The notes under the pieces were generated by a model. That model saw only the letters and a list, made by a program, of their open reading frames with translations. It was not told the origin of the DNA and made no database searches. Position numbers and translations under genes: made by a program. From NCBI GenBank assembly GCA_032622095.1, contig CP136062.1, positions 159,958,875 to 160,022,874 on the forward strand: a stretch of 64,000 bases of DNA, in the 5' to 3' direction. Shown piece after piece: positions 21,501-34,400 of this stretch (position 1 is its first letter; each line of letters opens with the position of its first letter). The DNA comes from Siphonodentalium dalli (lineage: Eukaryota; Mollusca; Scaphopoda; Gadilida; Siphonodentaliidae).

Positions 21501-21619
21501 TGTGGCTATATATTATATAAGAAATAAGAACGATCTTACCCAAGGATCACGACATGGCACAGAGATACAAACATCACAGTTCAGAAATGTTGTCTACTTT
21601 AGTACAAATTAACAAACAT

Positions 21620-21845
21620 GACATTAAGCGATGATTGACTACACTACGATCTTTCCATCTACAATTTTTACGTACACATGACTGCGATTCTGTTGTAAGT
21701 GGAGGTAACCAAGGACACACCACAATTTCACAGCTGAAATCAAACAGTGCTTGATATTCATTTTATACTCACGATCTTGTCGTGAGCATGTGAAGTCCAA
21801 CTACCACTTACGATTGAATCATGGTCATCTGAACATTCACTATAT
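21620..21845. mobile_element. Degraded relative of the GTTCAGACGACC MITE
   Basis: TACGATTGAATCATGGTCAT followed by CTGAACATTCAC matches the right end of the element at 11677-12036, as do TAAGTGGAGGTAACCAAGGA and internal motifs. The left end is decayed. Confidence 0.5.
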
Positions 21846-22263
21846 CTTGTCTGATAGATAGGTTATGTTTCAGAAGAGTACAAATAATATTTCTGAGCTG
21901 AAAAGAGCATTGGCAATATATCTGATCTCATGTTATTAATGTACAAGCTATATTTTACAAAAATAAGGTTTGTGCATAATGAAATGTTAGGCAAGAACAG
22001 CATAATAATACAGATATACTACTGGTATTCCTCATACAAATTCACATATGATTACATTCATACAGGATACAATGGATGAACCAATTACCTGCTGCCATCT
22101 CCGAGAAATGACATTGCACCGAGTTTCAAATATAGAAAAGTACACTTCTGGTGTTTCCTCTTCCGTTTTATTGTTATATTAGTCATATCCCAACCAAGTT
22201 GTTCCTCTTCCATGTTTTCTTAACATAGATAAAGTTTGTTTCAAGGTGGCTGATGTCCACCAA

Positions 22264-22269
22264 TTTATT
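22264..22269 (-). terminator. Candidate polyadenylation signal of the CoA-transferase gene
   Basis: AATAAA on the minus strand lies about 175 bp after the stop codon. A second AATAAA is at 22167-22172. Confidence 0.4.
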
Positions 22270-22442
22270 CTGAACACAGGTAATGCAGTAGTGAGTATCT
22301 TTGACAGCTTGACAATTCATTGTTTTCACAGCTGTTGTGTATCATCACCAACCTGACAATATGCCTATTGTCAACAGGTGTTAGATGAGCACTTGGTTAT
22401 GTGAAACCCGTACAAAACCGCTCAAGCAGTGAAGCCAGTTCC

Positions 22443-25400
22443 TCATGGAGACGGCATACAGTGAAGTCGGTTGAATGCTGCTTTCTCAAGCATTTCTCGG
22501 TGGCTGGGATGAGCTATTTTAATCAACTCATGGGCACGCTGACGAAGCGTTTTACCAAACAAATAGGCGATTCCGTATTCTGTGACGACATAGTGAACAT
22601 GAGCTCTGGTAGTGGTTATTCCAGCACCTGTAAAATATATACAAACTAAGGGCCGTAACTCATAAAAAATAAGGGACAAACTGGTTTTCGAACTCTATCG
22701 AGATATTGTGTGAAAGATCCATATACCAAATATGAATGAAATTGGTTGACATTTGTTCAAGTTCTCCCACTAACGGACATAAAATTGCTATAAATAGTAA
22801 CAAGTACCATAACTCTTATCAGAAAGTTGGAGAGGTCCCAATTTTCTGTGTACAGCTGTCGCACATGACAGTAAACTCACATACCAAAAATGGTCAGAAT
22901 CCATTAATAAACAGTTATGTAAATATAGATTTATGGTGCTGGAATAAATCCGGTTATTCCAGCACCTGTGAAAAAAAAAGTGACAGAAAAATTAATCATC
23001 AGAATACATCATTATCCTTCCTAAAACCTGTTTAACCCATTCAGTGCCAAGTCCGATTTTTGTATCAACCCATATACCCTGTGCCAATGCATTCTCTTAT
23101 ATATGCGAGTCGACCATAGGTCGCCTCGCATATATAAGAGAATACATTGGCCTAACAATTTTTCATCATTTGTTATTATTTTTTACAATTTTAATAATTT
23201 TTTCTTATATTCTATAACCCTTTACCCAACAAACCGGCCAAAACCGGCCAAATAAAGCTTCAACAGCCTAAAATATCTTCGGACTGTCTCAATAGAACCA
23301 TACAAATATGGGTATCATTGGAACCGGATCCTTGACCACATTGTGATAGTTACAGTTATGCCCTGTGCCAATGCATTCTCTTATATATACGAGTCGACCA
23401 TAGGTCGCCTCGCATATATAAGAGAATGCATTGGCCTAAAAAAAATCTGTTTTTAACACTTTTTACCATTTTTTATTACATTCTTTAACAATTTTATAAT
23501 TTGTAATGTGTTAAGCCAATGCATTCTCTTATATATGCGAGGCGACCTATGGTCGACTCGCATATATAAGAGAATGCATTGGCACAGGGCCCTTCTGTTG
23601 GGTAAAGGGTTAAAGGTAAAGGCCCGGTTTATTGTATTGAGGTGGGCAAAAATTAGTTTAATGGTCTTGTATAGACATTTTATGTAAAATTTCTGTGGAA
23701 AAAATCAAATGATACATTTGGTTAAAATCAAATGATACATTTGGTTTTCATTGAAGTTTGTGGCATAAGAAATGTGTGCGATAATGTCACCTCCTTACTA
23801 CACCTGTGTGGTTCAGTGTTTATTACACACCGCAATCCATATTTTTTAGTATAAAATAATTGTTTCTTTTGGTTTTCATGATAGTAGGTATTAATCAACT
23901 CAAGGCTAAATTTACCTTCTTTGAGGTATGGTAAAATCTTGCTCTGACCATCCTTCGTCTGTGAAAACATCGTAATTATTGGTTTGCCAAGACCATCAGT
24001 TCCCAAAGCAGCACCTCTAATGAAATCTATCTGACCACCAACACCTGTTGGAAATATATAACATGTTCCATAAAACTAGCTCACTGACCAGTAAATCGAT
24101 CTGACCATCAAGGTGAGCACCTGTCAGAAGAATGACATGTTCGACAACAATGGAGCTCGATCAGTAACCATCATATAAGTTTGAAATTGAGACAATTGAA
24201 ATCTACGATAAGGTGCTATACAAATATTATACATTATATTATTATACCTCACCCATTCCAATTAATGAATATTTTATTGTGATACATGTACATGGATAGC
24301 TTGGTTTTGGTGTTCTAAAATATTGACCAGACTGCTTTGTTCACATTGTTATTTGATTCAGGTTAAAGTTCAGATGCACACAGTGAATATTCTTGCTCAA
24401 CTTATAACATAGTTTTTTCCCTCATTTTATATCTATATTGCTTACACTTAACCCTTCCATGAGTGACTTCGAGATCGGTCGCAGCTAGTCACAGCCGGAT
24501 TAGGGACCTCGAAGTTACCATGACCAGGATATGTGACGTCACGTTTCCACCAAATCCTGGTTGCGAGTTCCCGTACTACCGAACAAATCCAAAATGGCGG
24601 CCACTGAATAAATGAAAAAAGCGGACAATGATTGAATGAATGAAAAAATTAATCGGTAGTTGATACGGTGTAGATTTTTATCTTTGGGTTCGATGGTTGT
24701 TTTAGGAAAACACTTATCTATCTAATTTGATGATTTATTTTTTGGAAAGTTGGAGTTTATAGTTAATTCCTAATGTCGATGTTTTTGATATGCCTAGGCC
24801 ATACACGCCTAGGCCTATATAAACTAATAATGTTTATTTATATATATAATTAATGCTCTTAACGTATAAAATATACAGCATTGGGTCTGATCAACAGATA
24901 ACCCTATATCGTTTATGATACCAGACCCTCAAATTCGATGATTAAATTACAGGGAATCCATGTTGTTCGTATTGGATATTGAAAGTGACATTCGTTGCGG
25001 CTGCAGCCGCGGTCATAGTCGTTCGGGATTCCTCGGATATGGACATGCGCAGACATATTTCCAATATCAGCTGTGACCGAAGGTGCGACCGATCTCGAAG
25101 TCACTCCATGACTCGAGCTTCCTGAAATTTTATGTAAACCCTTTGCCAATGCATTCTCTTATATATGCGAGTCTCCCATAGGGAGCCAGCTAGTGCATTC
25201 TCTTATATAAGCGAGGCTGCATATGTGAGACTCTCATATATAAAAGAATGCACTGGCACATGATTTTAATGCTGCACCAGCGCAGCTCCCATCATGAAAG
25301 GGTTTATGTTATTCTCTATATATATTATGTGCATTGACTCAGTGAAATCATTTTCAAATGTGCAACCACATCAATGAGAAGCAGAAACTGCTGCAAAATA

Positions 25401-28400
25401 AGGAAAAGAAACGGCGATGATGTGCATTTACTGAATTTGGAATCTGAAAGTTCGGAAATAATGCAAGCCTGAATACAGTGTGTCTGACATTTTCAGAATG
25501 AGGTTCCCAGAGGGTGAATATAGTGACGCTGCCATGCATGCCAGGTAGGCCAGAATCACCAAATTCACCCTCTGCATGGAAACCTCATTCTGCTTAGGCC
25601 TCAACTGCTATGGGAGACCAGGATCAGATTGAAGTTCCCCAGTTGAAGTTGGTGATGATCACCCATTAGTCGCCTCGATTATGCATTTTATCTTCTGTAA
25701 ATTAGGGGATATAGAAATTAAACAGAAGGGAAAGAGTAACTAAAAACAATGTTAATTTGAGTCTATAGATACTTCCCAGAAGATGAGGCCTAATCAGAAT
25801 GAGGTCCCCAGAAGGTGAATTTGGTGATGCTAGCCCACTGTTTGGGATAGCGTTGCTGAATTCAACCTCTGTGGACCTCATTCTGCAAATGTCAGACACT
25901 ATATCCAGGATTGATATAATGACCAAGATGGATATGATGTGTATAAAATTATATTGTGTTGCTTTTACTGCTTTTATCCCACAAGTGGAATACAAGCCAG
26001 AACTAGAGTTGACGTTATTTCCAAGAGCGATGACATACATAAACTTCAACGATCCACTTCAGGTGATGCATCGCCAATTACCAGGTTTTCATCCGACTTA
26101 AATCACAATAAAGGAAGATATAGTATCAATGGTAGTCACAGTCATGGATTAAACATAATCAACATCTGGAGAACACAACTTGCATTTTAATCAAGAAACT
26201 TTTATCAAACTTGTTGCGGGGGGGCGCAATCACATTAAATTTCATTCAAGCTCCCTTTCATGAAATATGTGACCCGCCATATCAAATCCAGTCGAAAGTT
26301 GGGATTTTTTTACCCTGTGCCAATGCATTCTCTTATATATGTGAGTCGACCATAGGTCGCCCTGCATATATAAGAGAATGCATTGGCCTAACAATTTTTT
26401 ATCATTTTTTTTAAATAAATGTTTCTTACAATTTTTGGGACATAAAATAAAAAACCTACATTACCCTGCAGGGAGCCCCACACATATATAGAAGCATATA
26501 GAAGAGTGTCATCTGCTCATGTTTGTCTGGGGGTCTGTATGGGTGAAATTATAAAATTGTTAAAGAATACAAGAAAAAATTATTAAAATTGTAAAAAATT
26601 GTTAGGCCAATGCATTCTCTTATATTTGCGAGGCGACCTATGGTCGACTCGCATATATAAGAGAATGCATTGGCACAGGGTAAAAAAATCCCGACTTACG
26701 GTGGATTTGATATGGCGGGTCACATATATCATTGCACCGTCTGCAACTCGTTCGACAAAAGATTCTTGATTAAGATGCGTGTTACAGTGTGTTGTGTTCT
26801 GTCTATCACTATACCACAGTGAGACTGAGTACAAGTTCTTTCAGATCACTCTTGCTTTACTGTCCTTGCCACATTACAGTGAGATGGAGTATGGGATCAT
26901 TTACATGAGTCAGCTACATGTATATCAGGGAAACAACACATAAATCATAATACAATTGGAAGCAATTCAATCATGCATGCATTACATATGTGTAATCATG
27001 AGATTCCATTAAATTCTTGGTGAATTGGTGAAGTGAAATGATCATAAAATACTCCGCTCCACAACATTAGGGTTAACTTGTTACAGTACCATGACATGAG
27101 ACCAGAAGTAAATAATGTAACTGGTGGGGGCGGGTCAATGTCGCCATGTGATAGGGCCTGCGAATACCACTTTTTCAGTCGAATCGAATACCCATTTAGA
27201 AATTCAAAATCGAATAGAATATTAAATGGAATATTTCATAATCTTGGTGCCCACAATGTACGAGATAGGCCTTACTAAAAAGGATATTTTCCCGCTTCTG
27301 TTGCTATAACGAATGAGTATCAGTATATAGTTAGAATGATACTGGTTAATGTTATTGCACGTGTTTGTTGCGACGTGATGGTAAAACACGAACCATAGGT
27401 TCAAGTTTTACCTGGCGGCACTACAAACGACTGCAAAAACATTAATATGTTCACACAAATGTGTTGTTCTATGTTTATTGCACAATCTGAACATTATAGC
27501 TTGAAGTAACTGAAATTTAGGTCGATATTGCTTTATTTATTAGAACAAACTTGTGATTTATGTTGACTATTCCTCATAATTTAAAGGACATTTTCTGTAA
27601 CAGTTGACATCGTCATGAATGATGTAAACGGTTTGTATTGTTCAAGGACAATACAAATGTTTTAACTGAGTGTTTTCAAATCTTCTGTATTTTTCAAAAA
27701 ATAAACCGATTGGTATGCAATAAATAGCATTGCCATACAAAACCTGTTCTGTTACATGACTGGAGAATATTGAAGGTATACCTCACCTTGAGATTTGTTA
27801 TATTAATTTATTATAACTAGTCTCAATGTGTATTTTCAATATTCTTCAGTCTTGTTGGTATAACTAAACCACCACAGCTGTTTCCATGATTGCTGAATAA
27901 GCTGAGAATATTATTTCACCAAACAGGTTAAATATATCGCAAAATAGTTTATTGCATCTGAATTCGGAAGTCTGTCATCAGGCATTTTCGACAAAATAAA
28001 GCTGCTGATTGACGTCACAAAATGGAATTCCCTCACCTATTGATTTATGACAAAAGGTGGCATTTGCAATTGGAGACGGATCATTGCCATTAATTTCATG
28101 TTTACAACTTCCTTGTAGTTAAGTCTGACCTTTGATGGGAGGAATTTGCAACTTTGATCCACACTGCAGTTCCAACCATGTGCATACTACAAGTGCACAT
28201 TGGTAGAAATATATTTGTGCACATTCATGAGCTGTGTGACATGGCTTATAGGCCTAATGTTCAACTTAATTCTTAAATTATGGTTCTGATGGGCCTATTA
28301 GTATTTTTTCTCCCACTGAACAGATCACAGATTGTTATCAGCAATCGCTGTGATGACGGTAAATGAAGGTTGGATAGCAGGTTTTAAGAAAATAATACTG

Positions 28401-31400
28401 TATACTTTATCTACTATTTAGATCTCACAGAGGTCGCACCAGTGTTAAAAGATACTGAGATGTGTGTCACTTTCGCATTGGCAATTTTGAAGTATTTGTA
28501 TTTCAAAAGTCAAATCGAATTCAAATGGAATATATAGGTTGAATTGAATAATAAAATAAACATCAAATATTGGCAGTGACTTACCATGTGATCACTTAAG
28601 TATTTCCACTTCACTTATGTATTTTTCCTGAATCTTGACAGAGAGTTGACAACTATTTTACACAAATAAATATTAACTAGCAATACTTTACCGTATACTG
28701 AAATCCACAGTTAGTAGTGTTTAAATAGATAATAATGCAGATCTATCCATTTATTACATAAAATAGCTTCAACGCATGGAGCAATTATTATCCTAGAAAC
28801 ATTAACATTTGATGCCTTTAATTTTTTGCCTGGGCGATGATGGGAAGACGGCCATAAGGTCACATCACCGCCCGGATTCTGTGTGTACACTGTATTTGTA
28901 TTTCTATTGTTTACCTTTTATTTTATATGTACATGCTTTATCCAATAAATTATTCACTATCAACTTTCGATCAAGCATTTGCCCAAGCCGGCTACTCTAT
29001 GAGAGTAAGTTCACCGCAATATTCACAAGATTTAGCCACTTGCTGACAATAACCAACTCAGTATGATGACAAAATAACAGCAAATGAGCTCCAAAAACAT
29101 GTATTCATGACATGATTTTAAGAGTGAAGTCTGGATATAGTGTGTCTAACATTTTCATAATGTGCCCAGAGGGTGAATTTAGTGACGCTATTCTACATAG
29201 CATGTTCGATGGTCTGAAGCAAATACTTTCAAAAAGTATTACATCAGTGTCAGCCAAGCAGATATCGCGACAGGTTGCAGCTGAAGCCAATCAAGATAGT
29301 CGCATGGAATTTGTAATGTGAAATGTGGACAGTGATCCCTACTACTGAATGACATGACATAGGGATTACCTATAATGATTATTCACAATTGTTATTGTTG
29401 TCTATAAATTGACACCTCTCCAGTATAACATGTGATCCTCAATACGTATGGACATATTGGTAAAACATACCAACATAATTTTTAAGCGAGAGGCCGATCA
29501 TGATCGGCAGATGTTTAACCCATCCCTTGGCGATTTTAAATTGTTATGGTCGGCATCATAATCTTTTAATGTTGAATTATAGAGTATACAGTTATGATCT
29601 AAAGTAGTATAGACAAATGTACATAATAACCAGTAATAACACAAATTATTGGAATGTATGAGTCAAAATAGAAGGGTTAATATAACATCTAAACTCTAGA
29701 GCCTGTCACCACTATCATAGTGTAAGCAGTTATATTCACGTTGTTGCATATTGCCATGTGAGATATCAAAATAATATAGTTATTTATTTAATGGAAAAGG
29801 TTTAAAGACATGGAATGGGTAAAAGGGGTTAAATCACCTATCTCTGCCCTGTTTGATCCAATGTAGTCCCATCATCCAAGGATTTAGAGAGCTCCATTGG
29901 TCTAGTTAAATAAATTCACACGGCTATGTTGTGGTTAAAAAGATAGCTAAATCAATTTATCCAAAAATTCACTAATCTGTGTGTGGCCAATTCTCTTATA
30001 TAGAGCTAACATATGAGGGCTATAAATAACTCTCAATTCAATAAACCATATTGTGGCTTATCTCTCTCACAGAGAAGCAGGTATTAATTAATCATCAGTT
30101 ACTTGGGATATAATGTGGATAATTCTTAGTTGAAAAAGGGCCATATCTCTGGTATAACAAATTGGATCTAACCCATATTCAAACTCGATCTGTATTTTGA
30201 GTTGAGAAACTCACTTAGTACACTTACCAAATTTGGTTCCTATCAGATGAAAAATGGTTGATTTATCGAAGCATGTGTGAATTCTATGTCAAAGGGCCAT
30301 AACTCCATTTAAAAAATTTAGATCAAACCCATATTCAAATTCTATTACTATTTTGGGTTGAGAAACTCACATACCAAATTTGGTTCCAATCATATAAAAA
30401 ATGTTTGAGTTATGGCAGAATGAGTTAATTCTAAGTCGAAAAAGGGCCATAACTCTGTAAAAAAAAAAGTCGGATGACACCCATATTTGATCTTGATCTG
30501 TATTTTGGCCTGAGAAACCCATATACAAAATTTGGTTCCGATCAGATAGAAAATGTTCGAGTTATTGCATTATGCGTAAAGTGTCTATGGACGGACAGAC
30601 AGACGGACAAACGACGAGTGGTCAATCCAGACATGGACACTATGTGTACCATACTATGATACGGGTGCACATAAATATTTTTTTTATTTTTTTATTTTTT
30701 TAACATTTTTTTGGTCATAATATCAAAAATCTAAATAAAACGTCCAATGCAGGCCATTTAAAATTCAATGCGGCGGGGCAGGCAGCCATGTGTAGCCACT
30801 GTCTTGTATTTTACAGGATTTATCAGTGATGACATGCAAATGATGCAATGCAGGATGAGCGATGTGATACATACATACCAATGTTCAAATCAGTGGCTTA
30901 AAAAATGGCAATGATACATACCAAGTTTCATGTCAGCGGCTTAAAAATAGCAAAGAGCTTAAAGAATGGTTACAAGCAAAACAGAAAACAGACTAACAAA
31001 CATCCATTCTTTGCACATGGAAACATACATCGATATTAATTCAGGCACGAAAGTTTGACAGAAATGTTTAAATAGAATATGTTGAATTTAAATTTAGATA
31101 TTTAAATTTATACCTGTGAAGATTTTACTAAGTACATTTTCGTGTTACCTGAGTACATTTTACTTTGTAGAATTTTATATTACCTCAGTATATTATACTT
31201 CCAAAACAGCAGACTTGTCCTGTTAAATAATTGGTATGCGGCTGATAGGGACCGAAATAATTATTGTACGTCTTCTTTATACAAGTTAGACCGAACAGAC
31301 CCATTTCTCAAATCAAAGTTCCGGTTCATTACTGGTAACTATGTTCAAACATATGTTAAATAAGTGTCGTATTGCGTCTGCTAACTCAGTAAAAAAAAAA

Positions 31401-34400
31401 TTCAATGCAAATTATTGGGCGATTTTTTACGAAAAATAAACATGGAATCCATCGACTAAATTTTATGTTCGGGTAATAATGGCCAAGGGCAACTGAAATT
31501 AATTTTATTATTACCCCAGATATATCTGATGCAGAGATGGAATGATTCATTGGCATGTGCCCCAGAAATAAAAATAATTTCATAAATATCGCATTTGTGT
31601 GCATGCTTTTAAAAATAATTGGCCTGAGAAACAGGAAATTGACTTAGTATGGTCTTACCCGAGTATCAGGTCTGAAAATCAGGTGCTGGTCATTTGCAGA
31701 ATGAGGTCCCCAGAGGGTGAATTTAGTGACGCTACCCCACACAGCAGGCTAGCATCACTAATAAATTACTCAGATTTAATTTCCCAGACAATGATGTTGC
31801 ACCCATTGGGCACCTCAATTATGCATTTTTGTGTCGTCTGCCAATTTGGGGTATATAGAGAAACTGACTAAACTAAAAAGAAAAGAAATTTTATAACGAA
31901 AATAAAACTTGTTCATTTGATAAAGATAATTTCCAGAGAAGATGAGGCCTAAGCAGAATGAGGTCCACAGAGGGGGAATTCTGCAATATCAGACACAATA
32001 AACTCACCCTCTGGGGACCTCATTCTGCAAATGAGCAGCGCCATATTTAGAGTCCTTTAACCCTTTGAGTGCCAGGTCGATTTTTGTATCAACCCATATA
32101 CCCTGTGCCAATGCATTCTCTTATATATGCGAGTCGACCATAGGTCGTCTCGCATATATAAGAGAATGCATTGGCCTAACATTTATTATTATTTTTTTTA
32201 CAATTTTTACAATTTTTTACAATTTTAATAATTTATTCTTATATTCTTTAACAGACTTATTTTGTAGGTTTAGGGCCGATAAGATCGGCCCCTGGCACTC
32301 AAAGGGTTAATACCTGATTATATTAATTAAGTAGATTTACCTGAGAATATTTTACTTCCAATAGTTTCGGAGCAGACTTGTCCCGTTAAATCGATCTCAA
32401 TACATGAGTTTATGGATGTGACCTTCGGATTCTGGCAGATGACAGATGTGTTGTTTGTTATTGCTACGTCATTAAAAACTGAAAAGAAAAATAACAATTT
32501 AAAGATGGTGTATATCTTCACAGAACTTTCTGCATATATTCTATGGGAGACCTAGGATCAGATTGAAGTTCCCCAGTTGAAGTTGGTGATGTTCACCCAT
32601 TACTCACATCGATTATGCATGTTATCTTCTGCAAATTAGGGGATATAGAAACTGAAAAGAAGGGAAAAAGTAACTAAAAACAATGTTAATTTGAGATTAT
32701 AGATACTTCCCAGAAGTTGAGACCAGAGGTTGAATTTGGCGATGGTAGCCCAGGGTGCCCAGTGGGATCGCATCACTAAATTCACCCTCTGGGGACCTCA
32801 TTCTGCAAATGTCAGACACACTATATTCGGGCTTGGTATAAACCATTAACTTTGAGTCAGACAAACCAGTCAACCACCCTGGTCATTAGAAATTAAAAAA
32901 AATTCAGGGACAGAAAATGTGGCTATGTTTAGAACATTTTGCATGTTTGTCGATTAAAAATATATATTTTAGCACACCTTTTTAATGAGTAATACATGTG
33001 TAACACCAGATGTTTCTCCAGTCTCTTTGAAAAGCCAAGAAAATCCTATTTCGGATGTACGTCTCTGGAACTCTCTATTAAAATTAGGTTCTGTTTTGAA
33101 GGGATTCCCCCCATTTCATTGGAGGGTGGCACATACTACGCGTGATTTCATTGGTTTATGGCATAACAGATCACTTCACAGATCTGAGGTCAATGACACA
33201 TTGACAATTTTCCCATGCATTGTCAAACTCAACTATTTTTGGAAAACTGAAACAGGCGATATATCCATAATTCATTTCTCAATACATGTATATGAGACAT
33301 CATCTTCGAGTTTTTATCAGTCAACGATATTCATGACTGATTATTCTTTTGTATCCTGTTATATTTATAACTATTTCTAAATACTATGATTCTAACAAAC
33401 ATTCACTATGCCAGGAATGCACTCCATATTTGGAAACAGTTTATTATGTCAAGTTGAGAATGCCATGTCGTCATATAAATGAAATATAATGGACACTTCC
33501 TAGAGACGTACATCAGTTAGGATATTCGTCGGCTTTTCAAAGCATTGTCGTTATAATAATGTAAACGCCTTCAAAACAAGTTAGAAATGTTGTTGTTGTT
33601 GTTGGAAGTGGCTTTAAGGACTTTGAATCATTTCTTTTGTATCGACAAAATGATATTGTATTTTTCCGATTGTTATACATGCACTCACCAAAAAATGGGT
33701 TGTTGTCAATAAAATCATAGAGTTTTTTTGTTCCGATGGCGAATGCAGTGACGATCTTGCCAGTTTGGTAGACTTTTTTGGCATTCGTGATGCTTCCAGT
33801 GTTAACGAGGTTGATTACAGCATCACTAATTAGCTCAGTATGGATGCCGAGATCTCTATGTCCCTGTAACTGTTCCATAACTGCATACGGGATGTTACCG
33901 ATTCCTAAAACAGAATTAACATTATTTCATGAATTTTTCCATCAGTTTCCATGGCGCAAATATTCCCAACACAAAGGGCTTGGGATCATTTCCCAAAGCC
34001 AGGAGAAAAATATCTGGCGCATCAATTTCATAAAATCTTTTATCTTAATATATAAATGCGAATGTGTGTGGGTGTCTCTCTCTCTCTCTCTATGTATGTT
34101 CCTTATAGGCGTCCACATTTCTGCATCGATTGCGATAATTTGCCATGGGTATGTATTTCGGCTCTCCGGTTAACATTGGCTGGGTATGGACTCTGCCTGA
34201 CGTAATCTTTTTGACATAATGACGTCATATATGCATGGCCGAACAGAATTATTTATTGTATCTGTTTCAATTTTAATTTTGCCACACTTTACCCATGCAT
34301 ATCCACTAGTACTTTATACAAAATCTTGTTAATATACTTTATACTTTATACATACCAGTTTGTAATGTAGCGCCATCCTGCACCAGATTTTCTGCCACAA

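Noticed and set aside
32985-33380. 131-codon + ORF between transferase exons 5 and 6
   Set aside because: Opposite strand within an intron, no recognised domain, unusual composition, no splice or promoter context.
33778-34173. 131-codon + ORF overlapping transferase exon 5
   Set aside because: It is the antisense shadow of the exon and continues into intron with a CT microsatellite.
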